Both the position numbers and the translations under genes were made by a program. Shown here piece after piece: positions 23,951-34,774 of a DNA stretch of 64,000 nt; positions within the stretch are counted from its first letter, which is position 1; each line of letters starts with the position of its first letter. The DNA lies in the NCBI GenBank assembly GCA_031213475.1, contig JARUPZ010000037.1, positions 1,800,222-1,864,221 on the forward strand, read 5' to 3'. Origin of the DNA: Nereocystis luetkeana (taxonomy: Eukaryota > Sar > Phaeophyceae > Laminariales > Laminariaceae). The notes under the pieces were generated by a model, which made no database searches, was not told the origin of the DNA, and saw only the letters and a program-made list of their open reading frames with translations.

Positions 23951-24370
23951 TTCCTCTGTATTTCCCTTTATGCTTTTATGGCTGTCTGCTTTTTCTTTTT
24001 GGTTTGCTTCGTCGCCTTCCTTTTCGTTTTTTGTTCATTTGGTTTATTTCTCGCTTCTCTGGTGTTATTGGTGGCGGAATGGTAGCGGGTTAAGAACGTT
24101 TGCTGTTGTGTTCTTATCTCCGTTCTACACACCTCGCGTAGCTTGGGAGCTTGCAATCTGCGAAAAATTGCGCATTTTCTAGCTTGTTCCTTTCTTGCTT
24201 CCTTTAGCTTTTGATCTTCTTTAGGGGTGTTTATGACTTGAAAAATTGCGCAGCGCGGTCTGCACTACTTCGGAATCGTCGGCCGCAAATGAGAAAAATC
24301 CTGGCTAGATGCTAGCGCGGCGCAGCCGCGTTTATGGCCAGTTTTGGCCCGTGTTGGCTGCGGTTTGGAG

Positions 24371-24399
24371 TCAGGGTTAGGATTAGGGTTAGGGTTGGG
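24371..24399 (+). repeat. Interstitial TTAGGG-like telomeric repeat
   Basis: TCAGGGTTAGGATTAGGGTTAGGGTTGGG: about four TTAGGG units with two variants. A weaker relative (TTAGGGTCAGGGTTAAGG) lies at about 60874-60891. Confidence 0.7.
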
Positions 24400-26744
24400 T
24401 CTTCGCCCGTACTTTGATCCCAACAGGAACCAAAATACCTGAACCACCTACCATCCTGAAGATCCGAGCTCACAAATTGTAGTGGGATCTCGCTCGCCTG
24501 CACGATATTTTCAACAGGCGCCTGCAAATATAATATGTTTGTGGAAGTTTCCACAGCTTCCACGGAAGCTTCCACAACTTCCGCGGAAACTTCCACCGCT
24601 TCCATGGACAGTTCTTTGTCTTCTACGAAGAAATACGAAAGTGCGCCAGACCCCCTGGGGTGCTAAAATGGCACGTATTCGTATAACTTTTTTTTAACCA
24701 TGCGAGGAAGCTGTGATGCCTGGTATATGCTACCAGGTATATAATTAGATGGGCGGTTGAAGGCACTTTGCGGGCGGTCCCGGTGGCTTGGTACGGCGTA
24801 CCTGGTAGGTGGTCCGCGTCCCTACTACAATCAATTCATGGGTTCAGGCCCCACCGAGCGCACCTACTCGTCGGCACTCTTTCTTGCATAAAAAGTGATG
24901 GGTGAAAAGCGTAAGAGAGTGAGCTACTTGTTAAGATCAAGGTCGGGACACTTTGTATCCCTGAAACCATCTAAGATACGCCTCCCAAGTACTACAATAC
25001 GATCCCAATACCTACAGCATATTATCCGTATCTTACATGCAAAAATAATCAGATATTTAACTCTTCCCTCTCGGTTCCAAAGATTTGATCGTTTGAATAT
25101 TTTGGCTCAATTCCCCACGACCACATGCATGGACCCACCCGTCTCTTGCCCGCCTGCCCACAGCACAACGCAGCATGACACAGCAGCATAACACAACCAA
25201 TACTCTGCTGTGCCTCCTCTTTGCCGCGACGCAACCAACTCGCCTGCTGACGCACGCATAACTTTCTTCGACACGCGTACTCTCCCACTACTACTGCTCT
25301 ACTGCTGCTGCTGTGCGACCTACCTTACTGTACATCGGTCGGACGATCACCTAAAATACGGGTTTGGGCTTACCCGCGGCGATCAGTAAACGAACGTATA
25401 TCGAGGACAGGAGAGCTGGTTCGGACAACAAAACAGCCGTATTACAGGCAGTACTGTGCTACTCTACTATCTTGAGAACAGGGAGCCTAGGATGTGCGTG
25501 TATGATCTTCTTCCGAGACGCGGTGGGGCGGTGAAGGTCACCGATCTCGTACAGGTAAGTAAGTGACCGTGACCGCCCGTGATACGCTATTTCGCGCGGT
25601 ACGAGTAGGAGTCACCGTGTAGACATGTTCCGTGACTGCAGTTCCGTCTGCTACAACAGCAGTATAATAAAGACTATGCACGCACGTAGCACCGTGTTTT
25701 TTTGCGGGGACAGGAGCACGCATAATTCATCCAGCATGTGTGAAAGGGTGCTCCTCACGGCGTTGTGGGCAGGCGCAATTCGTCAGAGACTCGGCTCAGG
25801 TAGCCACAGCCACAGCCACAGCCATGGCAGCAGTCTCGTGGTGTATCTGGTCACGTAATGGCTACTGCATGTAGAATTGTTTAACGATAGGCGACGCCTG
25901 GCAAAGATGCAGCATCATGGAAGATTACCAGGTACTGGTATGCTCTGCTCGAAACGATAGTATTTTTAACTGATACCAGGTGGAGGTACGTATTTTTACC
26001 TTTCAAGTACAGACTGGGATGTCGCTGTATCTTCAACCAGGTCTACTACTGACTGCAATGCAGTGGTTGTAGACTCGAAGTTTTGCAAGCTACAGCAGTA
26101 CGGCTGTAGCTGTATAATCATATGTGATGAGTCGGCCGCGCGCGTTCGCTACATTTTATTAACTACAATACTTCGAAGTATGTGGGCAAGTCGATGACTC
26201 CCTTCTGCATGGTGCCAGAGTTACAGAGCAGTGCGCATGCTCCAGGTACCAGAAGCAGGAAGAGCTACGTATGTCGGTTCAAACTACATAAAATTCCCCG
26301 CCAGGAAACTACTCTACTACTACTGTACGAAGTACAACTCGCAGTGATCAAGAGGGACAGATCTGACGTAAGTTAACGACTTTTTGTCATGAAAGTTACC
26401 AGATATGATTCATGTATACGCGCGCTGTCCCTTCCCGCACGCAGAAGAAAGTACCCATGTGACAGTACTTAATCAAGCACATGTATATGCATACACCAGA
26501 ACGAGACGTGCTGGCTTATTGCGTGCGTGTAGTTGCTCAGGTTGTGAATGGTACTACACTGTTCGCACTGTGGTTCGTATGGGCCTACCCTACCCTACCG
26601 TGCATGTATACGAACAACGTGCAAGAAATGTCTCGCATTCGAACACATACAAGTATATACCCGAATCGTTGGGATACGGTCCAATAACCGGACCGTTGGG
26701 ATACGAACGTCCCCGCCGCATACCAATAAATTCAGCTGCCCAAT

Positions 26745-27010
26745 GAAGTGGTTGAGCTCGCGCAAGTCCCACACGACCCGGGGGAGATTACTGTCCCGGG
26801 CGGCTATCTCCACGGCACCTACCCTTCTCGGCGGTCAGGTCGGGCCAACGTGCCCGAGCGCCAGTGGCAACAGCACCCCTGTGCTGATGTTACAGGAGAA
26901 GCTATGGGTTAAATTGACTCACGACATGAAACTGGAACGTGGAAGTGTGGTGAGCTTCAGCTTTATTTTTACCAATCCGCCGGAGTACAACAAAAAAGAA
27001 GCCCAATGAC
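26745..27010 (+). repeat. Family H dispersed sequence, copy 2 (possible coding origin)
   Basis: Counterpart of 11400-11665. One frame reads EVVELAQVPHDPGEITVPGG, then GRANVPERQWQQHPCADVTG, before a stop. A second frame has MKLERGSVVSFSFIFTNPPE. It probably derives from a retroelement or transposase gene, but I cannot name it. Confidence 0.5.
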
Positions 27011-27399
27011 CGTGTACCTTCACCATATAGCGTTGGATATCGTATCGAAATGCTGGATGATGTGTCAAAAAACGAACTTTGGGTCCACCGCGCCGTGTCC
27101 AAGAGTCGAACACGTGTTTTGCCCTCCTCCCCCAGGCAGCCCCAAACCCCCGCCGCGTGCTTTTATGCAGATACTAAATGTAGGTACGGAACGAAAGTTT
27201 CTGTGTACCATCAAGTATCGAAATTGTATCGGTTGCCTGGTAGTTTTTTTGGTTGTCAGTATCGCGTGGACCTCCGATCGGTCCTTGTTCGATATTGAGC
27301 GCTGCGGTACAGAGTACGTACGTATGCCGTAGCACCATGCCTGGTACTACTTTTGTTCGAGTTTTTCTTCCAACGGGACGCGCGTTTCGATGGTCATCA

Positions 27400-28690
27400 T
27401 TGTTTGGTAAACGTGTGGAAGCTTCCGCTACTGCTACACTTTCATTAGGCTTCCAATTTTTCTGTTCGACTGCCATTAGAATTCCAAAACTTCCATTCAG
27501 ATTTCAAAACAGAGGTGAAGTTATGGAGGCCAAATGGAAGTTTGGAAGCCAAATGGAAGTCGAATATAAGTTTTGGCCGAATGGAAGTTTTGCAAGCCAA
27601 AGGGAAGTCGACTAGAAGTTTTGGAAGCCAAATGGATGTTTCCGCTTTGGAAGATAGTGCAAGCCAATGGAACTTTCAAAAGTAGAAGCAAGGTGGAAGC
27701 AAAGTGGAAGCTTCCACGGCCATACCCGGTGGAAGCCTCATCCAGCTTCCGCGAAACTTCCATAAACCTTGATACCTGGTATACAGTAGTTCCACCTATT
27801 TCCATCAATTTCCACTCTTCTTCCACCAACTTTCACCTACTGGCACCCACTTCCAACCACTTTCATTCAACTTCCAAAACTTCCTTAATATTTCCAGAAC
27901 TTCGACTTGACTTCTAGAACTTCCATTGATTGGACTTCTACCTTCAAGGAAACTTCCATCGGCGTCCGCAGAAGCTTCTGTCCACTCCCATACTCCACCC
28001 GGACCTGATCCCACCCGCCTGTGACCTCATTTTGCACCCTGTTCCCATCCACAAGGTGGTGCAGAAATATAGTTAGCCCTCCGCAAGAGCCAACGGAGGC
28101 CGTGGGCGCGAAGAGCGCGAACCGTAAACGGTCAGAAATCGTCGAACGATCAACAATCGTCGGATGAGAGTGAATGGAAGTTTTTGCGGACGTAGATGGA
28201 AGTTTCCGTAAAAATAAAAACGTACTGAAGGGTACTGGAAGGATACTGGAAAGAAATGGAGGGGAGTGGAAGTAGTGTAAAGGGAGTGCGTTGGAGCGCA
28301 TGAGAGTGAACAGGAGTTTCTGCGGACGTAAATGGAAGATCCCGTAAAAGCAGATGAGAAATGGAAGCACTGGAAGCTCATTGGAACAAACGAAAGTAAG
28401 GGAAAGTAGGTGAAAACAATGCTTGCGTAAAGGGATGGATGGAAGGTGCTACGGACGTAGATGGAGGCTACCGCAGGGATGCATGGAAAAGTTGATATTT
28501 CTTTAACTTTTGTTGTACTTACGTGGACGCTTCCGTTTGGAAGCTTCCACTCGACTTCAGTTCCACTTCCATTCAACTTCCAAAACTCCCATTTTGGAGG
28601 TCGAATGGAAGTTTTGAAAGTCAAATGGAAGTCGAAAAGAAGTTTTCGAAGTTGAATGGAAGTAGGAAGCTTTCGCCCATTTACCAAATA
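27400..28690. repeat. GGAAG/CTTCC-rich satellite
   Basis: Irregular units based on TGGAAGTTTTGGAAGCCAAA (plus) that switch to CTTCCA-rich units around 27730-27980 and back again, ending near 28680. A short outlier of the same kind is at 24540-24605. No gene is assigned. Confidence 0.7.
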
Positions 28691-28787
28691 ATGAGGTGGA
28701 CCCCGCGTTTATCTAGTCTGCTTTCGTGACCACGGGCTATATATGATTTCACCGAACTAGGCTACATGTACTACTGGTTCAATGTGC

Positions 28788-28898
28788 TCACACCATCATC
28801 ATCACTATTCTTATCATCATCACTATTGTCATCATCGCAGTCGTCGCCATCTTCATCATCATCGTCATCATCATCACCACCATCATCACCATTATCAC

Positions 28899-28936
<38 letters not shown>

Positions 28937-28986
28937 CCATCATCACCATCATCACCATTATCACCATCATCATCATCATCATCACC

Positions 28987-29017
<31 letters not shown>

Positions 29018-29098
29018 TCATCACCATCATCACCATCATCACCATCATCACCATCATCACCATCATCATCACCATCATCACCATCATCACTATTATTA
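28788..29098. repeat. (CAT)n trinucleotide tract, about 310 bp
   Basis: CATCATCAC and CATCATTATC units with rare interruptions. It is open in all three frames as poly-His, poly-Ser/Pro or poly-Ile-like runs, so its open frames mean nothing. Confidence 0.9.
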
Positions 29099-31267
29099 TC
29101 GCCAGCCAACCGTCTGTCACAACCGGTGCCAATAAGCAGGGTGGGATAGATAGACAGAAAGGCAAGAGGGACACGCTGTTGCGTTTTCCTATTTTCCCGG
29201 TGTGTCGATCAATCAACCGGCCACCCGTTTCGCTTGCCCGGTTGCATTGCTTGCTCTGTTTGCTCCGTCGGTCTGCGTATCTGTCTGTCGGTCTACGTGT
29301 GTATCTCTCCGTCGGCGTACGTATCTCTCCGTCCGACTCCATCTCTCACCCCCCCCCCCGCCTTACAGGAGCCAGAATCTGACGTTGACCGTAAGACGTA
29401 TGGCGTGTGCATAAGCGTGGTGGCATGTGTCCTTGGCGGGCAAGACACCCATCATTGCAAGGGCAAGGGCCCAAAAGCCACGAGAGTGACGACGAGAACT
29501 CCGGACTGGCACTCCACATGGACCGCATTAGGCCTTTTCTCCCCCGGGTGGGGGCAAAGCTGCTGGTCCACACACCACAGGACTAGCTGCACCACCTGCG
29601 TTGCGCCCGCTGCGGGGTGGTCATTGGGCTACTTCGCTCCCGGAGTGGGGGACTCGGTAGACTGGTGGTCGGCACTCAGCGACAGCAGCAGTCTTTCGAC
29701 CGCGACGGGGTGGCGTGGGGGGGGCGGACCGGGCAAGAGCAGGAGGCCCTGGAGTAGACTGCCTGGATGGGTCAGTATCAAGCGTTAAAACACTGCTGGT
29801 GATGATGATGATGATGATGATACATGATTGGCGCCCCCTAGTCACAAACTCTAGGTGCATGTACAGTGCAGGCGGCGCGCGGCATAGTCTATATATATAT
29901 ATACCCTATGTCCCACTGTGCTTAGTCTTTACATCACTGTAGTCTGTCCACAGAACGCGCATGCGTGGACGGGTGTGCCCTGCTTATTTTCAGCCTCGGG
30001 CACACCATGTTCCTGTATTGTTTACGACCGAAATTCAGTCTGAAACACACAGGGGTCCTTGGTTTGCCTGGTACGCCACCGAAGCTGTTTGCAGTGCACG
30101 TCAATGAATACTATACTGTAGTAGTACACCGGCCGCCCACCGAAAGCGGCGACGTATGTCACGACATAGCGGTATCACAATGCCAACAACTCAACCAATC
30201 GGGCTTGGGGGCGATTCTCGATGCCCATGGCCCGTTTGCAGAAGAAAAGAAACGGTACGCCTGTGTGAAGACTGAGGTTCGCCTGCAGCGTCGTTAGACA
30301 ACGAGCGGAACGCGCCTTGGAATGGCCCATGGGAGCACGAAATCACAATAGGTGTAGCAAAGTCTACATACAGGTGCCAAAATCGACGAATGCTAGAAGG
30401 GCAGAACCTGGTACACGGTAGATGGCTCGGGCACGAAAGAGGTGAGGGCGGGGGGGGGGGGACCGGGGGGGGCTATGCTATGCCCCACTGGTCAAATTGC
30501 TGGCTAGCATATATCGACACATGGAGTTGGCGGTATGTGGGGGGGGCATGGCTTGGGATCATCCACGAGGTTCACGATGAGCGGCGTGCGCAGGCTGAAT
30601 ACAGTTATAACCCGTGTGAGAGCGTGGCAGGTGTATTTGTCTGTCTTGCGCGTGAGTGTTGAGCGATCGATTTGTCGCTCGAGTTGCACGCGCTTGGTTA
30701 ACCCGTACCGCCTAGTCGGTCCGTGTAAGCGCACGCGTGTAAACAGCCCCTGGAAGTGTAAGAAGAGCCCCACGTGTGTATGTGTGGGCGACTCATTTTC
30801 CTCGCGAGAACAACATAGTGGGAATACAACAGGGCCTTGTGGCGTTGGTTACTGTGTACTAGATTTGCGGGGTGTAAAGAGCAATCATATGTATGTGTGG
30901 TGTGAGGGCGGGGGGTCGACACCGTAGGCAGGGGGCAGGTAGGCCGCTCACATCGTGCCATTTGGCAATATAAGTTTAGTGTTCAATGGGACTGCATGTT
31001 GCCGGAATTTGGTGTTAATTTGGACAGAAGGTTCGGTGTCAATTCTGTATTTAGTCCGGATGCGTGTTGTTTAAGTTCGGTGTATATATTGTGCGTGTTT
31101 GTATTCAAACGCGTTGTGCATACTCGTACAACTTTGGTCATTCGGACTGACTGCAAGTTGTAAAGGATTCGCGTGAATTGTTTATTATTCGCGTGTAAGA
31201 TCCATGTCTGCTTGGATTGAAGGCACGCACTATTCTTGCGCGAGGTTGCCGATTAGTGATTAATAAT

Positions 31268-31620
31268 GTCAATTGAATGGAACACCTACACGAGATGCAG
31301 TCGATGATCTTCATGGTGCCATTTTGAAGGAACATGCATGTGATGCAGCGAACTCGATCATACTAACGCCAATGGAATGGAACACCTGCACGATGCGCAT
31401 TTTCTCTATACTCTTCACCATGCCAATTGAACGTACACCTGTACGCGATGCAACCAGATCGATCGTAAGGACGCCAATGGAATGGAACACCAACACGAAA
31501 GGCAGTCCCTGATCTTCATAACGCCAACTGAACGGGACACCCGCACAAGATGCAACCAAATCGATCACAGTCACACCAATGGAATGGAACACCTGCTCGA
31601 GACGCGACGATTAATCTTGA
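31268..31620. repeat. 51-bp minisatellite, seven units
   Basis: Units start near 31268, 31318, 31368, 31422, 31473, 31523 and 31575, each beginning GCCAATGGAATGGAACACC or a variant. On the minus strand the array is open for 94 codons with a 17-residue period (VFHSIGV...IDLVAS). Confidence 0.85.
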
Positions 31621-31889
31621 TAGCTGTAAAGTCCCCTGTGACATGTACTACTTAATTATACCATAGCTAAAACGATAGGGGCATGATAGGGGTATGCATG
31701 ATACGTAGCACCTACCTGTGCCTGGGGCTCTTCGCTCGAGCTCCGAAAGTTGTTTCCAAATAAAGCGTAAGCGATGCCTGATACCCAATGTAAGCGTGTG
31801 GGTTGGATATCGAACGGATTGATGCGAAACATGTGTAATAATGCCTTTGCGCGACCCCGAGACAGCGAACGAAGCAGTGGTAACGTTGA

Positions 31890-32040
31890 TGTCGTCAACG
31901 GTTGCCTAATTAAGAGCAGCGTGAGCGCCTAGAAGCAGTACGGGTAGCATTATGTTGCGGCCGTGCCATGCTGTACGACCCCTTGCGTTGTAACTCGGGC
32001 ACAAATTTGTATCGCCCCCCCCCCCCCCCCTCAAATCATG
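31890..32040 (+). repeat. Family I dispersed repeat, copy 1
   Basis: Shares AGCGTGAGCGCC, GCAGTACGGGTA, GTGCCATGCTGTACGACCC, ACAAATTTGTATCG and a poly-C run with 55890-56030, and more weakly with 62875-63020. A 291-codon open frame at 31968-32843 starts inside it; its Pro-, Arg- and Ser-rich translation matches nothing I know. Confidence 0.5.
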
Positions 32041-34207
32041 CAGGTGGTGTTGCTGCAATCGTCACATACTACGGTCAATTTTTCCCACTGGCGTTCCAAG
32101 AGGGTGTTACTGGCAGTACATCGGATCCGACGATATCGGGTAGTTTGTTATTGATAGTTGGGGAGCCCCGTCAGTGTTTTGCATTGAAAAAGAGCACCCC
32201 CCCCCCCCCCAGCCGTACCATGGGTCTTCGCCTGCCCCGTCGAGGTCACGGGCGGTGTCGCTGCTTTCTGAAATACTATGATGAGCTCACTCGTTTTCCC
32301 CGACTACTGCCTCGGCGAGAGGCCGAATCATACACCACACGACGGAAGCAGCAGCTTGTACGGCCCACTCTCATCGCATATACGTTACACCTGACAGTTG
32401 TACTCGGCAGCGGTGGCACCTCTGACAACACGGCACGCATACATCCTCGCGTACGTGCTGTGCATCATTGTTGGGGTACGCTCGCGCTGCGCTCCCCCAT
32501 AGCCCGGATTCGATCGGTGTGTTTATTACTGTACTCTCAGTCGCGACGTACGTTGCCCGTTTACGTGGAGTCATTGATCGCTACTACTGTGAATATCCGG
32601 CGATGTTCATTCGCTCACGGGTCTTCGTCGCCAAGCGAATCCTGCGGTAAACCTGAACCAACACTCCCATCCTGTCCTTTTTCGCTTTTCACCCCCCACC
32701 AACATGATCGTATGTCTCGTGGCCATCCCCCCTTGGCGGAAGCGAGTACTCCTTTCGAAACGTACCGCAATGGAGCAAACGTACCACCCGTTCCGTGGAG
32801 AAAGCTGACACCGTTGCTCGGTAGACTCGCCACACGAAGATGATTCCAATGGTTCGTACTAGAGAGGTCAGTCCGACGCGCTCTTCGCTGGTCCGGGTAA
32901 CAAGCGCAACCAGAGCGCTCGGAGCGTTCCCTTCACGTCGATGAGGGGCATGGTGCATACCTACTTCGTACCAGAAACCAGCTCTCCTACTACAGCTAAT
33001 GGTATGTTGTCTTCGGATATTGTCGCACACAAGAGAGAGAGAGAGAGAGAGAAAAAAACTCGCCATAAATCATAGGCCGGCACTTGGTGATTTCTTGAAA
33101 AGCTTCGGGCGTGCCGTACTCTGGTTTTGGGCTGAAACGGTTCCTTGGGGCTCTTGACCCGATACAGAGCAAAACATATATGCGGGTACGTGTGTCTCCA
33201 CTTGCTACGCACAGCTGTTGTGATTTCAGTTCACTGCGGTATTTCCTACCAGCTATGCAGTCAATATCCGCGCTACGTAACCCTCCCTTACTTACTCGAA
33301 GCAGCCTTAAAAAGTCAATGGCTCCACGATCGGCACTATCAATACTACCCTTGTGGCCAGCAAAACTTTTGGCATGTGCTCGCCCTGTACTTACGGGCCT
33401 CATTGTCTTGAAATCGGTTGCTCAAAGCAAAACCCAGGGCATGCTGCTACAAGACAACCTCGTCAGAAACTGAATTCTCAATAGTTTCCCCTGCAAGAAT
33501 AGCGCGGGTCATGGCAGCACTCGATTACAGCTCTCGCTACTGCCCCCACCCTGTCTACGCCCAATAGCCGGTGCTGCTGCTGGTGCTGCTTGTGTGGGCG
33601 CGATCCACGTTGTTCGCCAGTCGACTAGTATCCGCTTTATCCTGTATTAGACCATAAACTGTCTGAATCAACCCACGATCGTAAGCTAACGTAGCGACGG
33701 CAGATATTATGCTAGTGTCGGGGTTTGTGATTGTGATTGGGATTGGGATTGCGGTTGTGATTGCGATTGTGATTGTAGCTGTGATATGTTTGATTAATAT
33801 ACTGTACAGCGCGGGGGGTACACATCGTGTGACCTTACTCCCGGCGCGCCCGGCTGACATCGTATGGTGTACACGCCAGGGCTTTATCGGATGTACTCCC
33901 GAGCGGCCAACGTCGCACAAAGTCGGCGACTACTAAATACCCCTCCTCCGTCCTACCCGACGTGGGGTATATGTTGTGATAGTTATAGAATACATACTGG
34001 AGAACGTCTACTAAACACAGGCCAAGAACAAATAGAACCGTGGTCGCGGTGTACTTCGAAGCATAGTATGCACTACAAACGCTAGTCGCGATGTATGCAG
34101 ACTATACGGTACAGTAGGAGTCCCTCTAAAGTGTTCGTTGCCCGCTTTAGTGCCGGTGGCATCGCTTGGCGCAGATGGGATTAACCAAGTGTGATAGTGT
34201 GCTATTA

Positions 34208-34312
34208 TTACGGGGGACCATAGTTAACAGGACCTATGGTATACATAAAAACCTATATGTTTAACCATTTTTACTAACAATATTTGGTCCTGTTAACTAT
34301 GGCCCCCCGTAA
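34208..34312 (+). mobile_element. Family A 105-bp MITE, copy 2
   Basis: Same 105-bp length as copy 1, flanked by TA (34206-34207 and 34313-34314). Termini are TTACGGGGGACCATAG and CTATGGCCCCCCGTAA. It lies about 460 bp left of the oxidase gene's stop codon. Confidence 0.85.
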
Positions 34313-34774
34313 TAGTAGATAGTGCCGGTTGCCGCTATAGTGCTGGTATTGCTGGCTGACGCATACCGGCACTATAGAGGGACCGGCATTACCACTACTA
34401 CTACTACTACTACTATTACTACATGTACCACCGTAAACGCTCACGAAGAGAAAACAGGGCGGTCTTGCCACACACCGTGACAGAAACATGACAGGGATAA
34501 AACATCAACATATCTCTACACTACTCATACAGTATATATTACACTCCAGGTCTCGATCGTTTGGGGTGCGATCACATGAACCGGCACACGTACAGGTCAG
34601 GGAGACATACTTGGCCTTAACACCCTCAACAATGAAAAACGCATCCCACTAGTACTTTTTTGTACAAGAAACGTTAGTGAGTTTGTTTCCAAAAGGCGCT
34701 GCGATGCAATGCGACATGCACCAGGCACATTATATCATGGCGCAGTCTACGGGTCTGTAGTGGTAGCGGAGGCC

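Larger units (their letters stand above)
22049..34774. other. Gene desert rich in satellites and dead elements
   Basis: Between the beta-helix gene and the oxidase no intact gene is recognised. Contents listed separately: LINE tail, C, D, A, H and I elements, telomere-like motif, GGAAG satellite, CAT tract and 51-bp minisatellite. Also present are (GA)n at about 33028-33052, (GTGATT)n at about 33722-33785 and several poly-G/poly-C runs. Open stretches at 29368-29760 (with RCARCG and GPKSHESDDEN in different frames) and 29965-30297 (110 codons) could be remnants of genes but match no family I know. Confidence 0.5.

Noticed and set aside
28771-29149. Open frames rich in Asp, His or Ser over the CAT tract
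   Set aside because: They are translations of a trinucleotide microsatellite and carry no other protein signal.
31968-32843. 291-codon plus-strand open frame
   Set aside because: Starts inside a family I repeat, runs through poly-C tracts and has no domain, splice or codon-use support.
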